Below are positions 52,434-61,997 of a stretch of 64,000 nt of DNA, piece after piece. The notes under the pieces were generated by a model. That model did not search any database. It had not been told where the DNA came from and saw only the letters and a program-made list of their open reading frames with translations. Made by a program: the position numbers and the translations under genes. This DNA is from JBHFEI01 sp041928815 (GTDB taxonomy: Bacteria > Pseudomonadota > Alphaproteobacteria > Rhizobiales > Rhizobiaceae): assembly GCF_041928815.1 (NCBI RefSeq), contig NZ_JBHFEI010000010.1, forward strand, positions 124,001 to 188,000, written 5' to 3'. Within the stretch, counting starts at the first letter, position 1, and every line of letters begins with the position of its first letter.

Positions 52434-54137
52434 ATGTCCCAAGCCAATCCCACCCGCGACGATTTCGCAGCGCTTCTGCAGGAATCCTTTGCGAGCAACG
52501 ATCTCGCCGAAGGCTATGTCGCCAAGGGCATCGTCACCGCCATCGAGAAGGACGTCGCCATCGTCGATGTCGGCCTCAAGGTCGAAGGCCGCGTGCCGCT
52601 GAAGGAATTCGGCGCCAAGGCCAAGGACGGCACGCTGAAGGTCGGCGACGAAGTCGAGGTCTATGTCGAGCGCATCGAGAACGCGCTCGGCGAAGCCGTG
52701 CTGTCGCGCGAGAAGGCGCGCCGCGAGGAAAGCTGGATCCGTCTGGAAGTGAAGTTCAATGCCGGCGAACGCGTCGAAGGCGTGATCTTCAACCAGGTCA
52801 AGGGTGGCTTCACCGTCGATCTCGACGGCGCCGTCGCCTTCCTGCCGCGCTCCCAGGTCGACATCCGTCCGATCCGCGACGTGACGCCGCTGATGCACAA
52901 CCCGCAGCCTTTCGAAATTCTCAAGATGGACAAGCGCCGCGGCAACATCGTCGTCTCGCGCCGCACCGTTCTTGAAGAGAGCCGCGCCGAACAGCGTTCG
53001 GAAATCGTGCAGAACCTCGAAGAAGGCCAGGTCGTCGACGGTGTCGTCAAGAACATCACCGATTACGGTGCGTTCGTCGACCTCGGCGGCATCGACGGCC
53101 TGCTGCACGTTACCGACATGGCCTGGCGCCGCGTCAACCATCCGTCGGAAATCCTGAACATCGGCCAGTCGGTCAAGGTCCAGATCATCCGCATCAACCA
53201 GGAAACCCACCGCATCTCGCTCGGCATGAAGCAGCTCGAGTCGGATCCGTGGGATGGCATCGGCACCAAGTACCCGACCGGCAAGAAGATTTCCGGTACG
53301 GTCACGAACATCACCGACTACGGTGCCTTCGTCGAGCTGGAGCCGGGCATCGAAGGCCTGATCCACATCTCGGAAATGTCCTGGACCAAGAAGAACGTCC
53401 ATCCCGGCAAGATCCTGTCGACGACGCAGGATGTCGACGTGGTCGTCCTTGAAGTCGATCCCGGCAAGCGCCGCATCTCGCTCGGCCTCAAGCAGACGCT
53501 CGAGAACCCGTGGCAGGCCTTCGCGCATGGTCATCCGGCCGGCACGGAAGTGGAAGGCGAAGTCAAGAACAAGACCGAGTTCGGCCTGTTCATTGGCCTC
53601 GACGGCGATGTCGACGGCATGGTGCACCTGTCGGATCTCGACTGGAACCGTCCGGGCGAGCAGGTCATCGAGGAATACAACAAGGGCGACGTCGTCAAGG
53701 CGGTCGTTCTCGATGTGGACGTCGACAAGGAGCGCATCTCGCTCGGCATCAAGCAGCTCGGCCGCGATTCGGTCGGCGATGCGGCCGCCTCCGGCGAACT
53801 GCGCAAGAACGCCGTCGTCTCGGCCGTCGTCACCGCCGTCAACGACGGTGGCATCGAGGTGAAGCTCGTCAACCACGAGGATATCTCGTCGTTCATCCGC
53901 CGCGCCGATCTCTCGCGTGACCGCGACGAGCAGCGCCCCGAGCGTTTCTCGATCGGCCAGACGGTCGATGCCCGCGTCACCAACTTCTCGAAGAAGGATC
54001 GCAAGATCCAGCTCTCGATCAAGGCTCTGGAGATCGCGGAAGAGAAGGAAGCCGTCGCGCAGTTCGGGTCTTCCGACTCGGGCGCCTCGCTCGGCGACAT
54101 CCTTGGCGCGGCTCTGAAGAACCGCAACAACGACTGA
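52434..54137 (+). CDS. rpsA: 30S ribosomal protein S1
   Basis: S1 binds mRNA on the 30S subunit and helps unfold structured starts. The 567-residue protein has six S1 repeats; typical ones are KGIVTAIEKDVAIVDVGLKVEGRVPLKEF, VKNITDYGAFVDLGGIDGLLHVTDMAW and VTNITDYGAFVELEPGIEGLIHISEMSW. CAGGAGA lies 6 nt before the ATG. Codon use is clearly biased toward optimal codons compared with neighbours, as for a highly expressed gene. Confidence 0.98.
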   Translation: MSQANPTRDDFAALLQESFASNDLAEGYVAKGIVTAIEKDVAIVDVGLKVEGRVPLKEFGAKAKDGTLKVGDEVEVYVERIENALGEAVLSREKARREESWIRLEVKFNAGERVEGVIFNQVKGGFTVDLDGAVAFLPRSQVDIRPIRDVTPLMHNPQPFEILKMDKRRGNIVVSRRTVLEESRAEQRSEIVQNLEEGQVVDGVVKNITDYGAFVDLGGIDGLLHVTDMAWRRVNHPSEILNIGQSVKVQIIRINQETHRISLGMKQLESDPWDGIGTKYPTGKKISGTVTNITDYGAFVELEPGIEGLIHISEMSWTKKNVHPGKILSTTQDVDVVVLEVDPGKRRISLGLKQTLENPWQAFAHGHPAGTEVEGEVKNKTEFGLFIGLDGDVDGMVHLSDLDWNRPGEQVIEEYNKGDVVKAVVLDVDVDKERISLGIKQLGRDSVGDAAASGELRKNAVVSAVVTAVNDGGIEVKLVNHEDISSFIRRADLSRDRDEQRPERFSIGQTVDARVTNFSKKDRKIQLSIKALEIAEEKEAVAQFGSSDSGASLGDILGAALKNRNND

Positions 54138-54158
54138 GATCGCCTGATCCGAGATATA

Positions 54159-54194
54159 AAAAGGCCCGCGGAGAGCGATCTCCGCGGGCCTTTT
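54159..54194 (+). terminator. Strong intrinsic terminator after rpsA
   Basis: GGCCCGCGGAGA (54163-54174) and its complement (54179-54190) form a perfect 12-bp stem with a GCGA loop, flanked by AAAA and TTTT. It is symmetric and can also stop leftward transcription coming from the ATPase gene whose stop is at 54229. Confidence 0.95.
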
Positions 54195-54228
54195 CATATG
54201 AGGCTACGGGGTCTGTGCCTGGTCGAGC

Positions 54229-55233
<1,005 letters not shown>

Positions 55234-55246
55234 GATATCGTCCTTC

Positions 55247-56317
55247 TCAAAGCTTGACAGGGTGGCCGCTGCGCACGCTCTCGTCGGCGGCCAGGCAGAT
55301 TTTCAGCGACTGGACGGCGTCGTCCATATGGCGGGCGAGATCGATGTCCTCGCGGATCGCCTTCAGCACATAGGCCTGCTCGCGGTCGCAGAGCTGCTGG
55401 TGGCCGGGCTCGCCGTCCATCGTCCTGTCCTCGTCCGGTGTGGTGAAACGGCCGTCCGGGCCGGTCGCGGCCCGATGGATGCGGATCACCGACGTCTTCG
55501 TGTGGGTGTCGATGTCGTCGGACTTGGCGTTCGCGTCCATGACGATCGAGACGGAGCCGTTCGGCGACATCACGTCCTTCACGAAGAAGGCGGTCTCCGA
55601 CATCATCGGCCCCCAGCCGGCCTCGTACCAGCCGACCGAACCGTCGTCGAAGATCACCTGCAGGTGGCCGTAATTGTACATGTCCGGGGCGATCTCATTC
55701 GACAGGCGTAGGCCCATGCCGCGCACCTCGACCGGCTTCGCATCGGTGATCTGGCACATGACGTCGACATAATGCACGCCGCAATCGACGATCGGCGGCG
55801 TCGTGTTCATCAGCGATTTGTGCGTTTCCCAGGTCGGACCGCTCGACTGCTGGTTCAGGTTCATGCGGAAGACGTAGGGGCCGCCGAGCGCGCGGGCTTC
55901 CTCGATCAGCGTGATCCAGGACGGGTGGTGGCGGAGAATATAGCCGACGACGAGCTTGCGGTTGTTCGCCCTCGCGCAGGCGACGACGCGCTCGGCATCC
56001 GCCACCGTGGTCGCGAGCGGCTTCTCGACGAAGACGTGGCAGCCTGCCTCCATCGCCATCACGGCGAAATCGGCATGGCTGTCGGAATAGGTGTTGATCG
56101 AGCAGAGCTCCGGCTTCAGTTCGGCGAGCGCTTCCGGGAAACTGGGCAGGATCTCGTAGTGCGCCAAAGCGTCCGGTAGCGTGACCCTAGAGCGATTGAC
56201 GAGGCCGACGATCTCGAAATCCGGATTGGCCTCATAGGCCAGCGCATGGCTGAGCCCCATATTGCCGAGGCCGGCGACAAGGACGCGGACCCTCTTGTTG
56301 TCCAGGGAACTGTTCAT
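55247..56317 (-). CDS. Gfo/Idh/MocA-family oxidoreductase
   Basis: A 356-residue NAD(P) sugar dehydrogenase: N-terminal Rossmann fold VRVLVAGLGNMGLSHALAYE, the EKP motif in HVFVEKPLATTVADAERVV (Lys is catalytic), and a C-terminal substrate domain with DCGVHYVDVMCQIT. The family oxidises or epimerises sugars and amino sugars. It overlaps the permease gene upstream by 4 nt and ends 13 nt before the ATPase start, so it is embedded in the transporter operon and likely acts on the imported sugar. Confidence 0.9.
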   Translation of the reverse strand: MNSSLDNKRVRVLVAGLGNMGLSHALAYEANPDFEIVGLVNRSRVTLPDALAHYEILPSFPEALAELKPELCSINTYSDSHADFAVMAMEAGCHVFVEKPLATTVADAERVVACARANNRKLVVGYILRHHPSWITLIEEARALGGPYVFRMNLNQQSSGPTWETHKSLMNTTPPIVDCGVHYVDVMCQITDAKPVEVRGMGLRLSNEIAPDMYNYGHLQVIFDDGSVGWYEAGWGPMMSETAFFVKDVMSPNGSVSIVMDANAKSDDIDTHTKTSVIRIHRAATGPDGRFTTPDEDRTMDGEPGHQQLCDREQAYVLKAIREDIDLARHMDDAVQSLKICLAADESVRSGHPVKL

Positions 56318-57153
56318 TTCACGGCTCCTGCGGTGATGCCGCGGATCAGTTGCCGCGAGAAGATCATGTAGAGGACGAGGACGGGGAAGATCGCCAGCGA
56401 CAGGGCGGCGAGCACCGCGTTCCAGTTGGTGACGAACTGGCCGATGAAGATCTGGGCGCCGAGGGTGACGGTCTTGGTCGCCTCGCCGGGGGCGAGGATC
56501 AGCGGGAACCAGAGGTCGTTCCAGATCGGGATCATGGTGAAGACGGCGACGGTCGCCATGGCGGGGCGCACCAGCGGCAGCACGAGGCGGGCGAAGATCG
56601 CATATTCCGACAGTCCGTCGATGCGGCCGGCATTTTTGAGGTCGTCGGAGACGGTGCGCATGAATTCGGACAGGATGAAGACGGCGAGCGGCAGGCCCTG
56701 CGCCGTGTAGACGAGGATCAGCGCCGTCAGCGTGTTGACGAGGCCGGTCGCGACCATGCCCTGCAGGATGGCGACGGTGCCGAGACGGATCGGGATCATG
56801 ATGCCGAGCGCCAGATAAAGGCCCATCAGCGTGTTGCCGCGAAAGCGGTATTCGGAGAGCGCGAAGGCGGCCATGGCGCCGAAGAGCAGCACGAGCGCGA
56901 TCGACACGACGGTGACGATCAGGCTGTTCTGGAAATAGCCGAGGAAATCGCCCTGCTTCAGCACCGTGACGTAACCGACGAGGTCGAAGGTCGACGGCGT
57001 CGGCAGTTGCATCGGATTGCGGAAGATGGCGTTGCGCGACTTGAACGAGTTGATGATCGTCAGGAACACCGGGAAGAGGGCGATCAGCGTATAGGCGATC
57101 AGGGCGGCGTGAACCGCGCCGGTGCGCACCATGGATCCACGGGCTTGCGACAT
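56314..57153 (-). CDS. Sugar ABC transporter permease (MalG type)
   Basis: A 279-residue CUT1 permease with six helices and the EAA loop ELKNAGRIDGLSEYAIFARLVLPL-type segment (DDLKNAGRIDGLSEYAIF). ATG at 57153 (MSQARGSMVRTGAVHAALIAYT) follows GGGAG; the frame is open much further upstream, but only as the shadow of the previous gene. It pairs with the MalF-type permease 11 nt upstream. Confidence 0.92.
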   Translation of the reverse strand: MSQARGSMVRTGAVHAALIAYTLIALFPVFLTIINSFKSRNAIFRNPMQLPTPSTFDLVGYVTVLKQGDFLGYFQNSLIVTVVSIALVLLFGAMAAFALSEYRFRGNTLMGLYLALGIMIPIRLGTVAILQGMVATGLVNTLTALILVYTAQGLPLAVFILSEFMRTVSDDLKNAGRIDGLSEYAIFARLVLPLVRPAMATVAVFTMIPIWNDLWFPLILAPGEATKTVTLGAQIFIGQFVTNWNAVLAALSLAIFPVLVLYMIFSRQLIRGITAGAVK

Positions 57154-57164
57154 GGCGGTCTCCC

Positions 57165-58109
57165 TCAGAACTGGTAGCGGCGCATGCGGCGCTGGATGAC
57201 GAAGAGATAGAGCGACACGCCCGAGAGGATGATGAGGAACATCACCGCCGCGATCGTCGCGCCCATCGAGCGGTCGCCGAGCTGGAGCTGGAAGCCGAAG
57301 AAGGTGCGGTAGAGCAGCGTGCCGAGGATGTCGGTCGAGCCGTCGGGGCCGGCAAGCGCCCCTTGAACGGTGTAGACCAGATCGAAGGCGTTGAAATTGC
57401 CGACGAAGGTGAGGATCGAGATGATGCCGATCGAGGGCAGGATCAGCGGCAGCTTGATCTTCCAGAACTGGCTCCAGCCGGTGACGCCGTCGCATTCGGC
57501 CGCCTCGATCACCTCGTCGGGGATATTGAGCAGCGCCGCGTAGATGAGCATCATCGGGATTCCGACATATTGCCAGACCGAGATCAGCGACACGGTGACG
57601 AGCGCCGATCCCGGCTTGCCGAGCCAGGGCGAAAACAGCGATTTCAGCCCGACGAGATCGAGGAGGTACGGCGAGACGCCCCAGATCGGCGAGAGGATCA
57701 GCTTCCAGATGAAGCCGACGATGACGAAGGAGAGCAGCGTCGGCAGGAAGATCGCCGTGCGGTAGAAGGCGGAGAAACGCAGCTTCGGGATCGACAGCAT
57801 GGCGGCGAGCGCGATGCCGATCGGATTCTGTACGAGCATATGGATGACGAAGAAGATGCAGTTGTTGCGAAGCGCGTTCCAGAAGTCGGCCGACCAGCGC
57901 GGCGCGCCGAAGAGGGTGGCGAAATTGGCGAACCCGACGAAGGTCAGCTCGCCATCGACGGTGTTGTAGAACGACTGCCGGAGCGTCTCGATCAGCGGCA
58001 GGATCATCACCGCCGTGTACACGAAGACGGCCGGCGCGAGGAACACGACGATATGCCAGCGGAAGGGGCGCCTGATAGCAGTGGCAGCGGGTTCGGTGAC
58101 GCTCATCAT
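57165..58109 (-). CDS. Sugar ABC transporter permease (MalF type)
   Basis: A 314-residue CUT1 permease: helix 1 WHIVVFLAPAVFVYTAVMILPLI, the FVGFANFATLF periplasmic segment, and the EAA loop DEVIEAAECDGVTGWSQFWKIKLPL. It starts with MMSVTEP at 58109 (MSVTEP at 58106 is also possible). A DUF4279 gene ends 27 nt upstream, separating it from the binding-protein gene that normally adjoins it. Confidence 0.93.
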   Translation of the reverse strand: MMSVTEPAATAIRRPFRWHIVVFLAPAVFVYTAVMILPLIETLRQSFYNTVDGELTFVGFANFATLFGAPRWSADFWNALRNNCIFFVIHMLVQNPIGIALAAMLSIPKLRFSAFYRTAIFLPTLLSFVIVGFIWKLILSPIWGVSPYLLDLVGLKSLFSPWLGKPGSALVTVSLISVWQYVGIPMMLIYAALLNIPDEVIEAAECDGVTGWSQFWKIKLPLILPSIGIISILTFVGNFNAFDLVYTVQGALAGPDGSTDILGTLLYRTFFGFQLQLGDRSMGATIAAVMFLIILSGVSLYLFVIQRRMRRYQF

Positions 58110-58136
58110 CTATTTCCGTTGTTTGGTTTGCGCCGC

Positions 58137-58547
58137 TCACGTGTCATCGCTGGACACTGTTATATGAAGACCAATATTTTCTTCAGCCAATTTCCTTATA
58201 ATGTCACATCCCAGATCCATCTCGATCGATTTACCCGGATCAACAAATGTATGAATCAATAAAAAAGCAGAATCTAAGTTTTTTATTTCAGAAATCCGTC
58301 TGTATTTTAACCCAGCCTGAGAAAATATACTATCGATTAGCTCATTCACATCCCCACTGTTCAGCGACGATCTGAATGTCCACATACCTGTCTTTTTGGG
58401 ACCGAACTGTTGCCCCCGCTTCGAAACGACGATCTCACCGGCTTTCCAGGAATCGCTCGGCGTCGTGCCAAGCACGTCGGTCACTTGCGATGGATCCAGA
58501 TCATCGCCGAAGAAAAAGAGGGACGCCGAACCAATGAGGTCTTCCAT
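58137..58547 (-). CDS. DUF4279 protein, AT-richer insert in the sugar ABC operon
   Basis: From the ATG at 58547 the protein has 136 residues (MEDLIGSASLFFFGDDLDPSQ...), with the DUF4279 pattern: an N-terminal strand and LDPSQVTDVLGTTPSDSWKAGEI, then MWTFRSS and a central LIDSIFSQAGLKYRRISEI helix. No function is established for the family. The DNA is visibly poorer in GC and less codon-biased than neighbours, which points to transfer. It interrupts the binding-protein/permease order but keeps the orientation. A TTG ten codons upstream is an alternative start. Confidence 0.75.
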   Translation of the reverse strand: MEDLIGSASLFFFGDDLDPSQVTDVLGTTPSDSWKAGEIVVSKRGQQFGPKKTGMWTFRSSLNSGDVNELIDSIFSQAGLKYRRISEIKNLDSAFLLIHTFVDPGKSIEMDLGCDIIRKLAEENIGLHITVSSDDT

Positions 58548-58653
58548 ACGCTTTTTCTTTCGCGACGAATGCTTCAACGCCAGCGAGATCCGAGCAGCCC
58601 ATCACTGCATGCCGGTCACCAGCTTTTGCGTTGACCCCGGCCGAAGCATGCCA

Positions 58654-58680
58654 GGGCTCTGCGGTTTTTCCGCAGAGCCC
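58654..58680 (-). terminator. Stem-loop after the sugar-binding protein gene
   Basis: GGGCTCTGCGG (58654-58664) and CCGCAGAGCCC (58670-58680) form a perfect 11-bp stem with a 5-nt loop, 8 nt past the binding-protein stop. There is no U-tract on the minus strand. Such hairpins commonly stabilise the binding-protein message and lower readthrough into permease genes. Confidence 0.7.
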
Positions 58681-58688
58681 ATATGCAC

Positions 58689-59945
58689 TCACTTCGCCGG
58701 CTTGTACCAGCTGTCGAGGCCCTTCTGCAGCTTCTCGGCTGCCACTTCCGGCGTGTCGGTGCCGTTGATGACGTTGGCCGATTCGACCCAGGTCTCGTTT
58801 TCGAGGTTCGGCGTGCCGCGCGACAGGATCTGGTAGGTCGAGCGGATGGTCGGCTTGCACTTCTCGCGCCAGGAGACGAATTCCTGCGCCAGCGGGTCCG
58901 ACATCTTCACCGCCGTCGAATTGAGGCTGAAGAAGCCCGGCAGCGCATTGGCATAGATGTCGGCGAATTCCGGCGAGGCGACCCAGGTGAGGAAGGTCTT
59001 GGCCGCGTCCGCATTCGGGCTCTTGGCGTTGAGGCCGATGCCGATGTCGTTGTGGTCGGAGATATAGCAGGTGTCGCCGGCCGTCTTCACCGGCGGCGGG
59101 AAGGCGCCCATCTTGAACTGGGCCTGCGTGTTGAAGCCGGAGATTTCCCAGGAGCCGGCCGGGTAGATCGCAGCGCGGCCCAGGGTGAAGAGGTTCTGGC
59201 TGTCCGGGTAGGTCTGGGCTTCAAATCCGTCGCCGAGATAGTCCTTCCACTTGGCGAGCACCTTATAGGGCTCGACCCAGTCGGCGTCGGTCAGCTTCTG
59301 CTCGCCCTTGATCAGCGCCAGGCGGCCGTCCTCGCCCTTCCAGTAGGTCGGGCCGATGTTCTGGTAGCCCATGGTCGCGGCTTCCCAGAGGTCCTTCGTG
59401 CCCATGGCAAGCGGGATGTAATTGCCGTCGGCCTTGATCTTGTCGAGGGCTGCGAAGAACTCCGCTTCGGTCGTCGGCACGGTGATGCCGAGCTGGTCGA
59501 AGGCGTCCTTGTTGTAGATGAAGCCGTGGATGACCGACGCCATCGGCACGCAGAAGGTCGCGGAACCGTCGTCGGTGGTCCAGGCGGACTTGGCGACCGG
59601 GGAAAAGTTTTCCATGCCGGCAAGGCCGGTGAGGTCGGCGAGGTGTTTCTTGTTGTAGAGTTCCAGCGACGCGTCGAACGGGCGGCAGGTGATCAGGTCG
59701 CCGGCCGAGCCCGCGTCGAGCTTAGCGTTCAGCGCGGCGTTATATTCCGTCGGCGCGGAGGGCGAGAAGACCACCTTGATGTCGGGGTTCTTCGCCTCGA
59801 AGGCGGGGATCAGCTTCTCCTGCCAGATGGCGAGGTCGTCATTGCGCCAGCTTTCGATGGTCAGCGTCGTCTCGGCGCAGGCCATCCCGGCCGTGGCGAG
59901 CATGCTCGAAGCGAGCAGGAGCGCCTTCACTGCGGTGCGGGTCAT
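58689..59945 (-). CDS. Sugar ABC transporter substrate-binding protein (CUT1)
   Basis: A 418-residue SBP_bac_1 protein with a Sec signal peptide (MTRTAVKALLLASSMLATAGMACA) and family segments LTIESWRNDDLAIWQEKLIPAFEAKNPDI, GSAGDLITCRPFD, YPAGSWEISGF and KTFLTWVASPEFADIY. Several Cys (TCRPF, TFCVP, DTCYI, EKCKP) could form disulfides in the periplasm. It follows murQ by 59 nt. Ligand identity is unknown; amino sugars or muropeptide sugars are suggested by context. Confidence 0.93.
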   Translation of the reverse strand: MTRTAVKALLLASSMLATAGMACAETTLTIESWRNDDLAIWQEKLIPAFEAKNPDIKVVFSPSAPTEYNAALNAKLDAGSAGDLITCRPFDASLELYNKKHLADLTGLAGMENFSPVAKSAWTTDDGSATFCVPMASVIHGFIYNKDAFDQLGITVPTTEAEFFAALDKIKADGNYIPLAMGTKDLWEAATMGYQNIGPTYWKGEDGRLALIKGEQKLTDADWVEPYKVLAKWKDYLGDGFEAQTYPDSQNLFTLGRAAIYPAGSWEISGFNTQAQFKMGAFPPPVKTAGDTCYISDHNDIGIGLNAKSPNADAAKTFLTWVASPEFADIYANALPGFFSLNSTAVKMSDPLAQEFVSWREKCKPTIRSTYQILSRGTPNLENETWVESANVINGTDTPEVAAEKLQKGLDSWYKPAK

Positions 59946-60004
59946 GTCGTTCTCCCTTTTATCGGCGCCTGCCGGCGCACCTTGAACCCAAGATCGTCCT
60001 GTCG

Positions 60005-60919
60005 TCAGCGCCGCGCCGTACGGGCCGGCGCCACTGCCTCCAGCGCGCGGCGGAGATTCTGCCCGGCCGCGTCGAGGATCTTTTTGGCCTTTGTCGCATC
60101 GCCGGCCCCGGCGGCGATCAGCACGGCGAGCTTCACCGAGCCGGAGGCGGCGGCGAGATGGCGCTGCGCCTCGTCCCGCGTCACGCCGGCGATGTCGCCG
60201 ACGATGCGCGCGGCGCGTCCGTGAAGCTTGCTGTTGTCGGCCCTCAGATTGACCATGTGGCCGTCATGCACATGGCCGAGCCGGATGCCGGCCATGGTGG
60301 ACAGCATGTTGAGCGCGATCTTCTGCGCCGTGCCCGCGCCCATCCGCGTCGAGCCGGACACGACCTCGGGCGGCGTGTCGAGAAGGATCGCGACATCGGC
60401 GCCGTCGAAAAGGCGGGCACCCCGATTGTTGGCGATGGCGACGATGCGGGCCCCGGCGACACGGGCAGCGTCCGCGGCCGCCAGCGCATAGGGCGTTGCC
60501 CCGCTTGCAGACACCGAAATCAGCACGTCGCCCGCGCCGATCCCGGCCGTCGCGACGTCGCGCGCGGCGCGGTCTGCGTCGTCCTCGAAACCGCCGGCGA
60601 GATCCACCAGGCTTTCCGCCCCGCCGGCGAGCAGGATGACGACCTCGCCCCCCGTCAGGCCGTAGGTGCCGGGAAGCTCGAGCGCGTCGGCCATCGCCAT
60701 CAGGCCGGAACTGCCAGCGCCGGCATAGGCGAGACGTCCGCCCCGCGACAGGGCCTCGGCCACCATGTGCGCCGCCGCGCCGATCGGGCCGATCGCCGCC
60801 TCGACCGCCCGCGCCGCCGCGATCTGGCCATTGAAGAGAAGCCGCAGCGCCGCCTCCGGCTCCAGCCGATCCGGCATCTGCGAATGATCGCGGCGCTCTT
60901 CGGTCTTGACGCTTGGCAT
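60005..60919 (-). CDS. murQ: N-acetylmuramic acid 6-phosphate etherase (MurQ)
   Basis: MurQ removes lactate from MurNAc-6-P, giving GlcNAc-6-P. The 304-residue SIS protein has GRLAYAGAGSSGLMAMADALELPGTYG, ISVSASGATPYALAAADAA, the signature STRMGAGTAQKIALNMLST, and HMVNLRADNSKLHGRAARIV. ATG at 60919 is chosen because GGGAG lies 6 nt before it; an ATG 2 codons earlier sits on that site. It heads the leftward transporter operon and faces the nag operon, whose NagA and deaminase-like enzyme would use its product. Confidence 0.92.
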   Translation of the reverse strand: MPSVKTEERRDHSQMPDRLEPEAALRLLFNGQIAAARAVEAAIGPIGAAAHMVAEALSRGGRLAYAGAGSSGLMAMADALELPGTYGLTGGEVVILLAGGAESLVDLAGGFEDDADRAARDVATAGIGAGDVLISVSASGATPYALAAADAARVAGARIVAIANNRGARLFDGADVAILLDTPPEVVSGSTRMGAGTAQKIALNMLSTMAGIRLGHVHDGHMVNLRADNSKLHGRAARIVGDIAGVTRDEAQRHLAAASGSVKLAVLIAAGAGDATKAKKILDAAGQNLRRALEAVAPARTARR

Positions 60920-60947
60920 GCCCATCTCCCTCTGTCGGAGATTAAGG

Positions 60948-60961
60948 CCAAAAAAATACCA
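60948..60961 (-). promoter_or_regulatory. Candidate operator in front of murQ
   Basis: On the minus strand TGGTATTTTTTTGG reads toward murQ, 29 nt before its ATG. The identical 14-mer occurs on the plus strand before the kinase gene. A HutC-type GntR regulator, whose relatives bind TGGTAT-like sites, is encoded at 61994. Confidence 0.6.
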
Positions 60962-61076
60962 ATTGTCCAGAGGCAAATTAACATTCGTTGCCAGAAAGTG
61001 AATGTCGCAGGATTTTATCATTTAAAATCAGAGAATCTGCCATTTTGAAATTTTGCACGGATCGCCTCTTCATTAA

Positions 61077-61090
61077 TGGTATTTTTTTGG
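61077..61090 (+). promoter_or_regulatory. Candidate operator in front of the nag kinase operon
   Basis: TGGTATTTTTTTGG on the plus strand, 22 nt before the kinase ATG, identical to the copy before murQ in the opposite direction. A further TGGTATTATC overlaps its end, so the plus side may carry a tandem site. Confidence 0.6.
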
Positions 61091-61112
61091 TATTATCTTG
61101 GTGGAGGTGGTC

Positions 61113-61997
61113 ATGGCTGAGCTTCTCATCGGAATCGACGGCGGCGGGACCGGCTGCCGCGCCGCCGTGGCGACGCAGGACGGCCGCGTGCTCGGGCAGG
61201 GGACGGGCGGCCCGGCCAATATCCTGACCGAGCCGGAGAGTTCGCTGACGCATCTCATCTCCGCCGCCGGCGCGGCACTCGCCGATGCGGGACTCGCGCC
61301 GGAACGGATATCCGAGGCCCGCGCCCTGCTCGGCCTTGCCGGAAGCAATGTCGGCGAGGCGGTGCATATGGTGAAGGCGCGCCTGCCCTTCCGGGACGCG
61401 TCGATCGAATCGGATGTACTGATCTCGCTCGAGGGCGCCCTGCCGGAAGGCGACGGCGCGGTCGCCGCCCTCGGCACGGGCACGGTCTATGCCGCGCGCC
61501 AGGGCGGAGAGGTGAGCTATCTCGGCGGCTGGGGCTTTGCCGTCGGCGACCTCGGCAGCGGCGCGCGCCTCGGCCAGGCGCTCCTGCAGGAAAGCCTGCT
61601 CGCCCATGACGGCATCCGTCCCGGCTCGCCCCTGACCGCCGCGGTGCTCGCCGAATTCGAGGGCGATCCGCGCGCGATCGTCGATTTCGCCCGAAAGGCG
61701 CGGCCCGTCGATTTCGGCCGCCACGCTCCGCGCCTGTTCGATTGTGCCGCGAAGGGCGATGCCGTGGCGCTCCGGATCGTCCGCGAGGGCGCCGCGAGTA
61801 TCGACGCGGCGATCGACGTGCTCGTGCGGCGCGGCATCGGCCGGCTCTGCCTGCTCGGCGGCCTTGCCCGCGTCTATGAACCCTTCCTCGCCGGCAGGCA
61901 CCGGCCGCTCTTCGTCGCGCCCGAGGCCGATGCGCTCGCCGGCGCGGTGCGCCTCGCCGTCAGGCGCTACGGCGCGCTTGCGGAGGCGGGCCGATGA
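61113..61997 (+). CDS. BadF/BadG-type N-acetylhexosamine kinase
   Basis: A 294-residue ASKHA-fold kinase: phosphate-1 loop IGIDGGGTGCRAAVA, LGLAGSNVGEAV, AALGTGTVYAARQGGEVSYLGGWGFAVGDLGSGARLG and the adenosine segment LCLLGGLARVYEPFL. Family members in this context phosphorylate GlcNAc (NagK-like) or glucosamine. ATG at 61113 follows GGAGG. Its stop overlaps the GntR gene by 4 nt. Together with the SIS gene and nagA it would convert imported amino sugar to fructose-6-P. Confidence 0.88.
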   Translation: MAELLIGIDGGGTGCRAAVATQDGRVLGQGTGGPANILTEPESSLTHLISAAGAALADAGLAPERISEARALLGLAGSNVGEAVHMVKARLPFRDASIESDVLISLEGALPEGDGAVAALGTGTVYAARQGGEVSYLGGWGFAVGDLGSGARLGQALLQESLLAHDGIRPGSPLTAAVLAEFEGDPRAIVDFARKARPVDFGRHAPRLFDCAAKGDAVALRIVREGAASIDAAIDVLVRRGIGRLCLLGGLARVYEPFLAGRHRPLFVAPEADALAGAVRLAVRRYGALAEAGR

